Shown here: positions 50,302-59,634 of the stretch, piece after piece
How the letters are laid out: each line of letters starts with the position of its first letter
How positions within the stretch are numbered: position 1 is the first letter of the stretch
Source of the DNA: an uncultured Oscillospiraceae bacterium
GTDB taxonomy: Bacteria; Bacillota; Clostridia; Oscillospirales; Acutalibacteraceae
DNA length: 64,000 nt
Assembly (NCBI GenBank): GCA_900541975.1
Contig: UQLR01000008.1
Span: forward strand, 35,499-99,498
Direction: 5' to 3'
Made by a program: the position numbers and the translations under genes
The notes under the pieces: model-generated
What the model was told of the DNA's origin: nothing
The model's input: the letters and a program-made list of their open reading frames with translations, nothing else
The model's database searches: none

Positions 50302-51471
50302 TTATATACAGGCCTTTAATATGGAAAGGCCCCTGTCAATCTCTTCATACGTAATGGTAAGCGGGGGCAGCAACCGCAAAAGCTCCTTGGCTGTAAGAAC
50401 AAGCAGTCCATTTTTCACACACTTCTCAGCGGTCTGTCTGGCGCTCCCCTTCTTCAACGCCAGGCCCAGCATCATACCCATACCGCGCACCTGCGCGATC
50501 TGCTCCATCTGCAGCAGCGCATTTTTGATGTATGCACCCTTTTGAGCTACCTGCTGCAAAAAAGCGGGGTCTTTTACCTTCTCAAGCACATATGCCGCAC
50601 CGGCGCACGCTATAGGGTTTCCTCCGTAGGTTGTACCGTGCGTACCGCTGTCAAGCACGCCGGAAAGCTCCGCGCTGCACAGACATGCACCGATCGGAAG
50701 GCCGCCGCCCAATCCCTTTGCAGACGTTACGACATCCGGCTGAATCCCATAATTTTCATAGCAGAACAGCCTGCCGGTACGCCCCATACCGGTTTGCACC
50801 TCGTCAATCATCAAAAGCAGGTTGTTTTCCCTGCAAAAATCATAAAGCTCCAGTACAAATTCCTTCTCCAGCGGACAAACGCCGCCTTCGCCCTGGATCA
50901 ACTCAATCATCACCGCACAAGTATCCTGATCCGCACTCGCCCGCACACTGTGCATGTCGTTTGCTTTTGCAAACGAAAAGCCGCCTGTAAACGGGAAAAA
51001 ATAATTATGAAAAACATTCTGCCCTGTTGCGGAAAGCGTTGTAATTGTTCTTCCGTGAAAGGAATTTTCCAGACAAATAATATTGGTGCGGGATTTTCCA
51101 AACTTGTCAAAACTGTATTTGCGCGCAAGCTTAATTGCGCATTCGTTTGCCTCTGCGCCGGAATTTGCAAAAAATACTTTGTCAAATCCGGTTGCCGTAC
51201 ACAGCTTTTTTGCAAGCTGCGTCTGTACAGGGCTGTAATATAAATTAGACGTATGCTGAATTTCTTTTGCCTGCCTGGTTACCGCCTCAACCCAACCGCT
51301 GTCGCTGTAACCCAGGCAGTTTACACCAATTCCGCTTGTAAAATCTATATATTCCCGGCCGTCTGTATCTTTGGCTATGGCGCCCTTTCCGCTTACCAGC
51401 GCTACGTTAAAACGATTGTAGGTGTGCATAACATATTGCTGCTCGTCCTGCTGAATCTGCCGTAAATTCAT
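50302..51471 (-). CDS. argD: Acetylornithine aminotransferase
   Basis: A 389-residue class III PLP aminotransferase: NSGAEANECAIKLAR, SFHGRTITTLSATGQ, the PLP aspartate in LMIDEVQTGMGRTG and the Schiff-base Lys in TSAKGLGGGLPIGA. It makes N-acetylornithine from the semialdehyde using glutamate. It sits between the GNAT gene and argF in the arg run. Confidence 0.94.
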   Translation of the reverse strand: MNLRQIQQDEQQYVMHTYNRFNVALVSGKGAIAKDTDGREYIDFTSGIGVNCLGYSDSGWVEAVTRQAKEIQHTSNLYYSPVQTQLAKKLCTATGFDKVFFANSGAEANECAIKLARKYSFDKFGKSRTNIICLENSFHGRTITTLSATGQNVFHNYFFPFTGGFSFAKANDMHSVRASADQDTCAVMIELIQGEGGVCPLEKEFVLELYDFCRENNLLLMIDEVQTGMGRTGRLFCYENYGIQPDVVTSAKGLGGGLPIGACLCSAELSGVLDSGTHGTTYGGNPIACAGAAYVLEKVKDPAFLQQVAQKGAYIKNALLQMEQIAQVRGMGMMLGLALKKGSARQTAEKCVKNGLLVLTAKELLRLLPPLTITYEEIDRGLSILKACI

Positions 51472-51493
51472 CGTATCCCTCTTTTCCGTAAAA

Positions 51494-51910
51494 TTATTTG
51501 GTTTGACAGGAAAAAACCGTAAGATCTTCCCTGTACAAAAATCCTAAAGAGCGCCAAAACGCCTTTCCCGCTTCATTGTCATAAAAACAGAAAATATGCG
51601 TTTTATCAATGCCTTCGTTTTGAAGGCCGGACAGCGCCCGCTGCGCCATTGCCCTGGCTATTCCTTTTCTTCTGTAATGGGGCATTACCGCCATATGGTG
51701 GATAAAACCACGCCTGCCGTCGTGTCCTGCAAGCACTGTGCCGACAATTTTTTCGCCTTCTACGGCAACCTGGCTTAAGCCCGGATTGCGATCCAGGTAG
51801 CGGCGTATTGCGTCTTTGCTGTCAGCGCTTGACAAAGCGCGTTTTGATGTAATTTGCCACATGGCATAAATCTCTTCATAATCCTGTATCTGCATCTGCC
51901 TGATCGTCAT
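51494..51910 (-). CDS. GNAT-family N-acetyltransferase in the arginine operon
   Basis: A 138-residue GNAT fold with motif A around HHMAVMPHYRRKGIARAMAQRAL (acetyl-CoA pyrophosphate loop RRKGIA) and the motif B segment FWRSLGFLYRED. It resembles YpeA-like acetyltransferases. Its place between argB and argD, with 22-nt spacers, suggests a role in arginine synthesis, for example a short N-acetylglutamate synthase; a generic acetyltransferase is equally possible. Substrate residues cannot be read from sequence. Confidence 0.8.
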   Translation of the reverse strand: MTIRQMQIQDYEEIYAMWQITSKRALSSADSKDAIRRYLDRNPGLSQVAVEGEKIVGTVLAGHDGRRGFIHHMAVMPHYRRKGIARAMAQRALSGLQNEGIDKTHIFCFYDNEAGKAFWRSLGFLYREDLTVFSCQTK

Positions 51911-51932
51911 ATATGCCTCTCTTTACATTTTA

Positions 51933-52790
51933 TCAATAAAACATTGTACCAATGCCTTCATCAGAAAACATTTCAATTAAAATAGAATGCGCAATCCTGC
52001 CGTCAATAATATGCGCCCGTTTTACACCCTGGCGGACCGCCTCTACGCAGCAGTCGATTTTGGGAATCATACCACCGCTTATAATCCCTTCTCTTTTCAA
52101 GCTGGGTACATCACTCACATTCACAACCGGGATCAGTGTGTTCTCGTCTTCTTTGTCGCGCAGGAGGCCGCGTATATCTGTCATCAAAATCAGTTTGCAC
52201 GCGCCGATTTTTGAGGCAATCTGCGCAGCTGCAATATCTGCGTTAATATTGAAAACCTCGCCTTTATAACCACCCGCCACCGTAGATATAATGGGAACAT
52301 AGCCTTTTTCTATTGCATCTTCAATCACCGTGGGGTTGACCTCTGTGATTTCCCCCACAAATCCAAGGTCCTGCGCGCTTGCAAGCTTTTGCGCCATAAG
52401 CATGCGGGAATCCAGCCCGCAAAGGCCTAAAGCTTTGCCGCCGTGCGCCTCCAAATGCTGCACAAGGCTCTTATTGACTTTTCCGGCAAGCACCATCTGC
52501 ACAATGTCTATGGTCTCCGCATCTGTAACGCGCATGCCGCCCACAAATTTGCTTTCTTTTCCAATCTTCTGCAGCATTTGGTTAATTTCTGGACCGCCGC
52601 CATGTACAAGCACCACGTTAATGCCCACCAGCTGCATTAGAACAATATCGCTCATGACGGCGCTTTTCAGCTGCTGGCTGATCATGGCATTGCCGCCGTA
52701 TTTCACAACGACGGTTTGTCCGGCATATTTCTGGATATATGGCAAAGCCTGTACCAGTACCTGCGCTCTTTCTTCATTTGTAATATCCAT
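51933..52790 (-). CDS. argB: Acetylglutamate kinase
   Basis: A 285-residue amino acid kinase with VVKYGGNAM, VLVHGGGPEINQML, RVTDAETID and the late GGMIPKIDCC segment. It phosphorylates N-acetylglutamate. The start MDITNEERAQ at 52790 fits the family length and has a GGAAGGAAG site upstream; an in-frame GTG at 52811 is the alternative. The 114-nt gap to argJ holds a short GC-rich hairpin (GCTGCC and GGCAGC arms near 52872-52896). Confidence 0.95.
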   Translation of the reverse strand: MDITNEERAQVLVQALPYIQKYAGQTVVVKYGGNAMISQQLKSAVMSDIVLMQLVGINVVLVHGGGPEINQMLQKIGKESKFVGGMRVTDAETIDIVQMVLAGKVNKSLVQHLEAHGGKALGLCGLDSRMLMAQKLASAQDLGFVGEITEVNPTVIEDAIEKGYVPIISTVAGGYKGEVFNINADIAAAQIASKIGACKLILMTDIRGLLRDKEDENTLIPVVNVSDVPSLKREGIISGGMIPKIDCCVEAVRQGVKRAHIIDGRIAHSILIEMFSDEGIGTMFY

Positions 52791-52904
52791 ACAGTATTTT
52801 CTTCCTTCCACGTTTTAATTGCCTCTGCGGCATAAAGACGTCGTTCCCGCGGCGGTATGGTAAAAACGTGCTGCCCGCAATATAGATGGCAGGCAGCCGC
52901 CTGT

Positions 52905-54128
52905 TTAGGTACGGTAATCTCCGTTAATTTTTACATATTCGTACGTCAGATCGCAGCCGTAGGCCTGCGCCGCACCATTTCCATCGTTTAAAAAAATCTG
53001 TATTGTAATTTCGTTTTCGCCCAAAACTTCCTTTGCCTTTTGCTCGTCAAAAAAGATCCCCGCGCCGCCTTTACATACCGGTAATTCGCCTTTTTGTGAA
53101 GCAAACGTTACGTCCACCTTCTGCACATCCACATTGCAGCCGCTATAGCCAATTGCACAGAGCACCCTGCCCCAGTTTGCGTCTTCACCAAACATGGCCG
53201 CTTTTAAAAGGCTGGAGTTAATTACCGTTTTCGCAACGCCCTTTGCGTCTTCCTCCGTTTTCGCACCACTTACCGAACAAATCAAAAGTTTTGTGGCGCC
53301 CTCACCGTCTCCTGCAAGCATTTTTGCAAGCTTCCGGCACAAAACAGTAAGGGCTCTTGTAAACAGCCTGTAGTTTTCATCTTCTTTTTCAATCGTGCGG
53401 TTTCCGGCTTTTCCGGACGCTAAAATGGCAAGTGTATCGTTTGTGGAGGTATCCCCATCCACACTGACCATATTATAGCTTACATCTGCCGCCTCCTTGA
53501 GCGCCCGCCTAAGCATATTGGGCGCTATGGCCGCATCCGTAGTAATAAAGCTTAACATGGTAGCCATGTTAATATGAATCATCCCGCTGCCCTTTGCAAT
53601 CCCGCCAAGCAAAATTGTTTTTCCGTCTATGTTACACCGCACCGCGGCTTCCTTTTTCCTGGTGTCTGTGGTCATAATTGCCTCTGCGGCGTCTGTACCT
53701 CCCGTTTTGGAAAGCAGGCCGGCCAGCCTTTCCGCGTTTTTCCGGATTGGCTCAATTGGTAAAATCTGTCCAATTACGCCAGTTGATGCTACAATTACGT
53801 CCTGCTTGCTGATATGCAAAACGTCCGCTGCAATTTTGCACATTTCTTCGGCCTTTTCCATTCCGTCAAAATTACAGGTATTTGCATTGCCGCTGTTTGC
53901 AATAACCGCCTGCGCCCTGCCGTTTTTTAAATGTTCTCTGGTAACCAGCACCGGCGCGCCTTTTACCAGATTTTGCGTATAGACCGCAGCAGCGCTGCAC
54001 GGCACATCGCTGTAAATCAGGGCAACATCGCGCTTTTGCGTATTGCCCGGTTTAATTGAACAGCACAGCCCGGCGGCGGTAAACCCCTGCGGAGCTGTAA
54101 TTCCGCCGTCTACAAAGGTAAATTCCAT
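52905..54128 (-). CDS. argJ: Glutamate N-acetyltransferase / amino-acid acetyltransferase ArgJ
   Basis: A 407-residue self-cleaving enzyme. The cleavage site lies in KGSGMIHINMATMLSF, where the Thr of MATML becomes the N-terminal nucleophile of the beta chain; IANSGNANTC and the C-terminal NGDYRT are also conserved. It recycles acetyl groups from acetylornithine to glutamate and, if bifunctional, can also use acetyl-CoA. No full-length argA or argE is present, so the acetyl cycle depends on ArgJ. Confidence 0.95.
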   Translation of the reverse strand: MEFTFVDGGITAPQGFTAAGLCCSIKPGNTQKRDVALIYSDVPCSAAAVYTQNLVKGAPVLVTREHLKNGRAQAVIANSGNANTCNFDGMEKAEEMCKIAADVLHISKQDVIVASTGVIGQILPIEPIRKNAERLAGLLSKTGGTDAAEAIMTTDTRKKEAAVRCNIDGKTILLGGIAKGSGMIHINMATMLSFITTDAAIAPNMLRRALKEAADVSYNMVSVDGDTSTNDTLAILASGKAGNRTIEKEDENYRLFTRALTVLCRKLAKMLAGDGEGATKLLICSVSGAKTEEDAKGVAKTVINSSLLKAAMFGEDANWGRVLCAIGYSGCNVDVQKVDVTFASQKGELPVCKGGAGIFFDEQKAKEVLGENEITIQIFLNDGNGAAQAYGCDLTYEYVKINGDYRT

Positions 54129-54147
54129 TGCACATGTCCTCCCTCGG

Positions 54148-55182
54148 CTAAAATGCGGGCGGCATCATGGTAAGCCCTGCCGTCTCATCCAGCCCAAATA
54201 CCAGGTTCATATTTTGTATAGCCTGCCCTGCCGCGCCTTTAACCATATTATCAATGGCAGACACAGCAATCAGCGTGTGGGTACGCATGTCAACATGCAC
54301 CGAAATATCGCAGAAATTTGAATACTTAATATTGTGTATATCGGCAACCGCGCCGTCCGGCAGCAAGCGGACAAAAAATGCATCCCTGTAAAACGACCGG
54401 TATGCTTTTTTGATTTGTTCTGCTGTTACCCCGTCCTGTAAGGGCGCATAACAGGTGGACAAGATCCCTCTGTTGACCGGCAAAAGGTGCGGCACAAACG
54501 TAATTTTTACGGCTTTCCCCGCCAAATGGGAAAGTGTTTGCTCAATTTCAGGTGTATGGCGGTGCGCGGCTACCTTATAAGGATGAAACCCTTCGTTTAA
54601 ATCTGGATAATGCGTTCCCTGGGAAAGCCCCCTTCCAGCACCCGTGACGCCGGACTTACAGTCGGCAATTATTCCCTGGCGCTTTACAAGCCCCATCTTT
54701 ACGGCCGGCGCCAGCGCCAGCGGTACGCCCGTGGTATAACAGCCGGGGTTTGCAATAATCTTTTTTCCCCTGATGTTCTCACGGAACAACTCCGGCAAAG
54801 CGTATACGGCATTTTGATGGAGTGTCTTGTCCTTATATTCACCGCCGTACCATTCCTTATAGTCCTCCTCGTTTTCCAAACGAAAATCTGCGCCCAGATC
54901 AATAAAGATCTTATCGTTATCAAAACATTGCTTTGCAAGGTCCTGTGAAAGCCCATGCGGCAGTGCGGCAAATATAACGTCGCTTTTATTGACCACATCG
55001 TCCGCCCTTTCGCAAACCATATCGTTCAGCCCGAGGTACGCCGGGTACACGCTGCTGAGCGCTTTTCCTTCAAAGGTAACAGAGCTAACGGCAGAAATTT
55101 CCGCATATGGATGCGCCGTCAGCAAGCGCACAAGTTCTGCGCCCGCATAACCTGTTGCGCCGATAATACCGGCTTTTATCAT
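54148..55182 (-). CDS. argC: N-acetyl-gamma-glutamyl-phosphate reductase
   Basis: A 344-residue dehydrogenase with NADP motif GATGYAGAELVRLL and the catalytic cysteine in IANPGCYTTG, followed by SGVTGAGR. It reduces N-acetylglutamyl phosphate to the semialdehyde. It follows argH by 20 nt and precedes argJ by 19 nt. Confidence 0.95.
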   Translation of the reverse strand: MIKAGIIGATGYAGAELVRLLTAHPYAEISAVSSVTFEGKALSSVYPAYLGLNDMVCERADDVVNKSDVIFAALPHGLSQDLAKQCFDNDKIFIDLGADFRLENEEDYKEWYGGEYKDKTLHQNAVYALPELFRENIRGKKIIANPGCYTTGVPLALAPAVKMGLVKRQGIIADCKSGVTGAGRGLSQGTHYPDLNEGFHPYKVAAHRHTPEIEQTLSHLAGKAVKITFVPHLLPVNRGILSTCYAPLQDGVTAEQIKKAYRSFYRDAFFVRLLPDGAVADIHNIKYSNFCDISVHVDMRTHTLIAVSAIDNMVKGAAGQAIQNMNLVFGLDETAGLTMMPPAF

Positions 55183-55202
55183 ATAAGGTCACCCCTTCAT
55201 TT

Positions 55203-56582
55203 TTACATCTCTTTCTGTAAAGCCTTTCGCACAAGACGGATCTGGCTTTCCACACTGTGCGCCGCAGGCCCTCCATATGTACTGCGGCCATTGACGCAAG
55301 CCTCTAAAGTGATCGCTTCAAAGACGTCCGTTTCAAATTTATCGCATATGGCTTTATATTCCTCTATCGGCAGTGTTTCCAGCGTCAGGCCTTTTTCCAT
55401 ACACCTTGCCACCAGCATCCCCGTCGCCTTGTATGCGTCGCGGAACGGAAGGCCCTTTTTCACCAGGTAATCGGCACAGTCCGTAGCGTTGATAAAACCG
55501 CCTGCAGCGGCTTTGCGCATATTATCGGGCAGCACCCTCATTGTGCTCAGCATAGGAATAAAGGCAGTCAGGCACATTTTTACCGTATCAAACGCGTCAA
55601 AGATCGCTTCTTTATCTTCCTGCATGTCCTTGTTATACGCAAGCGGCGTACCCTTCATAACGGTTAAAAGCGTCGTCAGATCCCCAAATACCCTGCCGGA
55701 TTTCCCCCGCACCAACTCTGCAATGTCCGGATTCTTCTTCTGCGGCATAATACTTGACCCTGTTGAAAACGCATCGTCAAGCTCTACAAATTTGAACTCC
55801 CACGAGCACCACAGGATAATTTCTTCCGAAAAACGGGACAGATGCACCATTATAATGGAAAGTGCTGCGGCAAGCTCCATGCAAAAATCCCTGTCCGAAA
55901 CGCCGTCCAGGCTGTTTTGCGTAATATCCGGAAAACCCAGCAGCTCGGCCGTTATTTGCCTGTTGATCGGATAGGTCGTACAGGCAAGCGCACCGGAACC
56001 AAGCGGCATTATATTCATTCTTTTTACCGCATCCTTCAGCCTTGCAAGGTCGCGCAGAAACATCTGTGCATAGGCCATCAAATGGTGCCCAAATGTAACA
56101 GGCTGCGCCCTTTGCAAATGTGTATAGCCCGGCATTACCGTTTGCGTATGCGCCTGGGCTGTATCGCAAAGAAGCAAAATAAGCTCCGTTAAAAGCTTCT
56201 GCAAAGCGCCGCTTTCGTTTTTCAAATACATACGGATGTCCAGTGCCACCTGGTCATTTCTGCTTCTTGCCGTATGCAGGCGCTTGCCCGTATCCCCAAG
56301 CCGTTTTGTCAGTTCTCCTTCAATAAAAGTGTGAATATCTTCCGCCTCCGGGTCAATCGGCAGCGCCCCCGATTCTATATCCTGCAAAATCCCTTCCAGC
56401 CCGTTGCAGATCTTTTCGGCTTCGCTGCGCGCTATAATCCCACATTGCCCAAGCATGGTGGCATGCGCTATACTGCCGTGTATATCTTCCCTGTACATCC
56501 TCTGGTCAAAGGATATGGAAGAGTTAAAATCATTTGTCGTCTTGCTGATCTCCTTTTGGAACCGCCCTGTCCATAGCTTCAT
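55203..56582 (-). CDS. argH: Argininosuccinate lyase
   Basis: A 459-residue fumarase-superfamily lyase with the TARSRNDQVALD signature, the H-containing PGYTHLQRAQPVTFGHH and the flexible SS loop GSSIMPQKKNPD. It splits argininosuccinate into arginine and fumarate. Confidence 0.96.
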   Translation of the reverse strand: MKLWTGRFQKEISKTTNDFNSSISFDQRMYREDIHGSIAHATMLGQCGIIARSEAEKICNGLEGILQDIESGALPIDPEAEDIHTFIEGELTKRLGDTGKRLHTARSRNDQVALDIRMYLKNESGALQKLLTELILLLCDTAQAHTQTVMPGYTHLQRAQPVTFGHHLMAYAQMFLRDLARLKDAVKRMNIMPLGSGALACTTYPINRQITAELLGFPDITQNSLDGVSDRDFCMELAAALSIIMVHLSRFSEEIILWCSWEFKFVELDDAFSTGSSIMPQKKNPDIAELVRGKSGRVFGDLTTLLTVMKGTPLAYNKDMQEDKEAIFDAFDTVKMCLTAFIPMLSTMRVLPDNMRKAAAGGFINATDCADYLVKKGLPFRDAYKATGMLVARCMEKGLTLETLPIEEYKAICDKFETDVFEAITLEACVNGRSTYGGPAAHSVESQIRLVRKALQKEM

Positions 56583-56607
56583 TTTTTCACCTCATAAAAT
56601 CAGTACA

Positions 56608-56639
56608 GGGGGCGGAGAACATCCTCATCCGCCCCTTTT
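56608..56639. terminator. Hairpin between argG and argH
   Basis: GGGGCGGA (56609-56616) and TCCGCCCC (56628-56635), with TTTTC on the plus side. On the minus strand the T-tract is weak, so argG read-through into argH is likely, possibly at lower level. Confidence 0.55.
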
Positions 56640-56709
56640 CTGTATTGCCAATATATCTTTTTGCAAAACCGGCCCGCTTAATTGCCATTGTCCGCCGGCA
56701 TAGCTCACA

Positions 56710-57930
56710 TTATTGAATAAGGCCCTTTTTTGCACGCACTTTAATCGGAAGCCCAAACAGATTAATAAACCCTGCCGAGTCATTCTGGTCGTATACCTCG
56801 TCTTCATCAAAGGTGGCCATTTCCTCGTCATATAAAGAATAAGGGGATGTAACACCGGCGTCAATAAGATTGCCTTTGTAAAGCTTCAGTTTTACTTCTC
56901 CCGTTACAGTCTGCTGGGTGCTGTCCACAAACGCTGAAAGCGCCTCGCGCAGTGGAGTATACCACTGGCCATAATACACAAGCTCTGCAAAGCGGTTCGC
57001 CACATTCTGTTTATAATGAAGCGTATCTCTATCCAGGCAAATCTCTTCAAGCTTGCTGTGCGCCGCATACAAAATGGTGCCGCCGGGTGTTTCATATACG
57101 CCTCTGGCTTTCATCCCGACCAACCTGTTTTCAACCATATCCACAATGCCAATGCCGTTTCTTCCGCCTATTGTATTAAGTTCCTTTACAATAGAGACCG
57201 CATCCATTTGCTCGCCGTTGACTGCAACAGGAACGCCCTTATCAAAGGTAATGGAAACATACTCCGGTTTGTCCGGCGCCTGCATGGGCGAAACGCCAAG
57301 CTCCAAAAAACCGGGCTGCTCGTACTTCGGTTCGTTTGCCGGATCCTCCAGGTCAAGGCCTTCGTGAGAAAGATGCCAGATGTTTTTGTCTTTGGAGTAG
57401 TTGGTTTCCCTGTTAATCTTCAGTGGGATTCCCTTTTTCTCCGCATAAGCAATTTCTTCTTCTCTAGATTTAAATTCCCATGTCCTCCACGGGGCAATAA
57501 TCGTCATATCGGGCGCATACGCCTTAATTGCAAGCTCAAAGCGCACCTGGTCATTACCCTTGCCTGTGCAGCCATGACAAATTGCATCGGCACCCTCTTT
57601 TTTTGCAATCTCCACAATTCTTTTTGCAATGACCGGCCTTGCAAAAGAGGTCCCCAACAGGTATTTGCCCTCATAAATCGCGCCTGCCTTCAGCGTGGGC
57701 CAGACGTACTCCTCAATAAACTCTTTATTCAAATCCTCAATATACAGCTTGGAAGCACCGGTCCGAATTGCCTTTTCCTCCAGTCCCTCCAGCTCGGTTC
57801 CCTGTCCAACGTCGCCAGATACCGCGATTACCTCGCAGTCGTCATAGTGCTCTTTGAGCCACGGAATAATAATAGAGGTATCCAACCCGCCGGAATAAGC
57901 CAAAACAACTTTTTTAATTTTCTTTTGCAT
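56710..57930 (-). CDS. argG: Argininosuccinate synthase
   Basis: A 406-residue enzyme with the ATP PP-loop [13 protein letters not shown] at the N-terminus and the [10 protein letters not shown] and [13 protein letters not shown] segments. It joins citrulline and aspartate. The ATG at 57930 follows GGAGG by 8 nt; the in-frame upstream codon overlaps that site. It is the first gene of the arg run behind a promoter and a candidate ArgR box. Confidence 0.96.
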   Translation of the reverse strand: MQKKIKKVVLAYSGGLDTSIIIPWLKEHYDDCEVIAVSGDVGQGTELEGLEEKAIRTGASKLYIEDLNKEFIEEYVWPTLKAGAIYEGKYLLGTSFARPVIAKRIVEIAKKEGADAICHGCTGKGNDQVRFELAIKAYAPDMTIIAPWRTWEFKSREEEIAYAEKKGIPLKINRETNYSKDKNIWHLSHEGLDLEDPANEPKYEQPGFLELGVSPMQAPDKPEYVSITFDKGVPVAVNGEQMDAVSIVKELNTIGGRNGIGIVDMVENRLVGMKARGVYETPGGTILYAAHSKLEEICLDRDTLHYKQNVANRFAELVYYGQWYTPLREALSAFVDSTQQTVTGEVKLKLYKGNLIDAGVTSPYSLYDEEMATFDEDEVYDQNDSAGFINLFGLPIKVRAKKGLIQ

Positions 57931-57987
57931 AATAAGCGCCTCCATATATGCTGTTATCGTTTTTCATGCTTCTGCCGTATGGGTAAC

Positions 57988-58015
57988 ATTATACACGTTC
58001 TATGCAAAAAATCAA
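57988..58015 (-). promoter_or_regulatory. Promoter of argG
   Basis: Minus strand TTGATT (58015-58010), 16-bp spacer and perfect TATAAT (57993-57988), about 58 bases upstream of the argG start. Confidence 0.75.
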
Positions 58016-58023
58016 GCGTTTTA

Positions 58024-58037
58024 TGCATAAATATTCA
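58024..58037. promoter_or_regulatory. Candidate ArgR operator (ARG box)
   Basis: TGCATAAATATTCA differs by one base from the Gram-positive ARG-box pattern TGAATAAATATTCA and lies 8 bp upstream of the argG -35. ArgR itself is not encoded in the window. Confidence 0.55.
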
Positions 58038-58195
58038 ATCGCTTTGTTTTTTGTAGCCATAGCCAAAAACGCCTTTTTTTCTGCTTTTCAATTATGCAAA
58101 ATATCCATTCTATATGAAACAAACGTGCCTTTTTGGCGAAAAGACAAAAAAATATGCCAGACTTTTTTCTTGAACAAAACTGCGGATCGAATTGT

Positions 58196-58223
58196 ATAAT
58201 ATGCAAATGCATTTGTATATTAT
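58196..58223. promoter_or_regulatory. 28-bp palindromic operator upstream of the flavin reductase gene
   Basis: Two 14-bp halves, ATAATATGCAAATG and CATTTGTATATTAT, are perfect inverted copies except for one pair. The right half overlaps the -35 of the reductase promoter (58213-58218), a position suited to a repressor. The cognate regulator family is not known. Confidence 0.7.
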
Positions 58224-58241
58224 GCATGCCGGTGCTATAAT
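58213..58241 (+). promoter_or_regulatory. Promoter of the flavin reductase gene
   Basis: TTGTAT (58213-58218), 17-bp spacer and perfect TATAAT (58236-58241), 53 bases upstream of the start codon. Confidence 0.8.
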
Positions 58242-58294
58242 CTGCATATATTGAAAAGCTTATAAACATCCATCCATAAAGGAGGCAGCCATAT

Positions 58295-58801
58295 ATGAAC
58301 GAATTTACACAGACAGACTGTCTGGCGCTTCATGACAATCTGTTTAAACTGATCGGAAAGGACTGGATGCTTGTTACCGCAGGCGATCAAAAATCGTACA
58401 ACACCATGACGGCCAGCTGGGGCGGCGCCGGCGTGCTTTGGAACAAAAATGTGGCGTTTACTTTTATCCGGCCCCAGCGCTATACTCTTCCGTTTATGGA
58501 AGCAAACGATTACTACACCCTTTCGTTCTATCCGGAAGACATGCGCAGCGCCCTGTCCTATTGCGGAGCAAAATCCGGCCGCAACGTGGACAAAGCAAAA
58601 GAAACAGGGCTTATCCCGGTTTTTGACGAAAAAGCACCGTATTTTTCACAGGCCCGTTTGGTGCTTGTGTGCAAAAAGCTGTATGCGCAGGATCTTACCC
58701 CCAGCTGCTTTATCGACAAAACGCTTGACAACAACTATAAAGAAAAAGATTACCATAAAATGTTTATTGGCGAAATTGTAAAAGTACTGAGCAAAAACTA
58801 A
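58295..58801 (+). CDS. Flavin reductase-like FMN-binding split-barrel protein
   Basis: A 168-residue protein of the flavin reductase domain family: MTASWGGAGVLWNKNVAFTFIRPQRYT covers the FMN-binding strands, with a conserved LSYCGAKSGRNVDK loop. Members bind FMN and use NAD(P)H or act as flavin carriers or redox proteins; the physiological partner is unknown. GGAGG lies upstream of the ATG. It is followed by a short-chain reductase 27 nt later, probably cotranscribed, under the palindromic operator. Confidence 0.88.
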   Translation: MNEFTQTDCLALHDNLFKLIGKDWMLVTAGDQKSYNTMTASWGGAGVLWNKNVAFTFIRPQRYTLPFMEANDYYTLSFYPEDMRSALSYCGAKSGRNVDKAKETGLIPVFDEKAPYFSQARLVLVCKKLYAQDLTPSCFIDKTLDNNYKEKDYHKMFIGEIVKVLSKN

Positions 58802-58828
58802 GCCATCTACACAGGAAAGGATACCGGT

Positions 58829-59566
58829 ATGGAAAGAAAAACGGCGCTGGTCACAGGCGCTGGGCGCGGCATTGGCGCGCAGACAGCAAAGCTGTTTGCG
58901 CAAAACGGATACACAGTGGCCATCCACTGCAATACAAGCACACAGCAGGCGCAGACCGTCGTCCGGAATATTTTGTCGCAAAACGGGCGCGCCGCAGTCT
59001 TCCAGGCCGATATCCAGGATGCGCAGCAGGTAAATGCAATGGTCCGTTGTATTGAAGAGAAATTTGGCGCTATAGACGTACTGGTCAATAATGCCGGCAT
59101 TGCGCAGCAAAAGCTGTTTACAGATATTACCGATCAGGATTGGCAAACCATGATCGCTACAAATTTAACCGGCGTCTTCTATTGCTGCCGCGCCGTTTTA
59201 CCGTCGATGCTGCGCAGGCACACCGGTTCCATTGTAAACGTTTCCTCCATGTGGGGTCGCACGGGAGCCAGCTGCGAGGTCCATTACAGTGCGGCAAAGG
59301 GCGGCGTAATTGCGCTTACAAAAGCGCTTGCAAAAGAAGTGGCCCCAAGCGGCGTTCGCGTAAACTGCGTGGCGCCCGGCGTGATTCAAACCGATATGCT
59401 TGCAGGCCTTGACCAGTCTGCGCTTGCCAATTTGGAAAGCGAAACGCCGCTTTTACGGCTGGGAACCGCCGAGGACGTGGCAAACGCCGTTTATTTTCTG
59501 GCAAACCACACCGCCGCCTTTATTACCGGGCAGACGCTTGGCGTCGACGGAGGGTTTGTCATCTGA
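58829..59566 (+). CDS. FabG-like short-chain dehydrogenase/reductase
   Basis: A 245-residue SDR with TGAGRGIG (residues 10-17), NNAG, the catalytic Ser-Tyr-Lys (NVSSMWGR, then YSAAKGG) and the C-terminal DGGFVI. It is closest in form to 3-oxoacyl-ACP reductase FabG, but it is not next to fatty acid genes, so the substrate is uncertain. It shares an operon with the flavin reductase. Confidence 0.9.
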   Translation: MERKTALVTGAGRGIGAQTAKLFAQNGYTVAIHCNTSTQQAQTVVRNILSQNGRAAVFQADIQDAQQVNAMVRCIEEKFGAIDVLVNNAGIAQQKLFTDITDQDWQTMIATNLTGVFYCCRAVLPSMLRRHTGSIVNVSSMWGRTGASCEVHYSAAKGGVIALTKALAKEVAPSGVRVNCVAPGVIQTDMLAGLDQSALANLESETPLLRLGTAEDVANAVYFLANHTAAFITGQTLGVDGGFVI

Positions 59567-59575
59567 ACGCATAAG

Positions 59576-59616
59576 AAAAAAGGCTCCGGAGCAGCCGCTC
59601 CAGAGCCTTTTTATTT
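59576..59616. terminator. Bidirectional terminator between fabG-like and hdeD-like genes
   Basis: AAAAAAGGCTCcGGAGC and GCTCCaGAGCCTTTTT form a long near-perfect stem with T-tracts on both strands, between convergent genes. Confidence 0.9.
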
Positions 59617-59634
59617 TCATAAGAAACAAAAATC

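Noticed and set aside
57016-58056. A 346-codon plus-strand open frame antisense to argG
   Set aside because: argG on the other strand is unambiguous; this frame is a codon-bias shadow and runs through the argG promoter.
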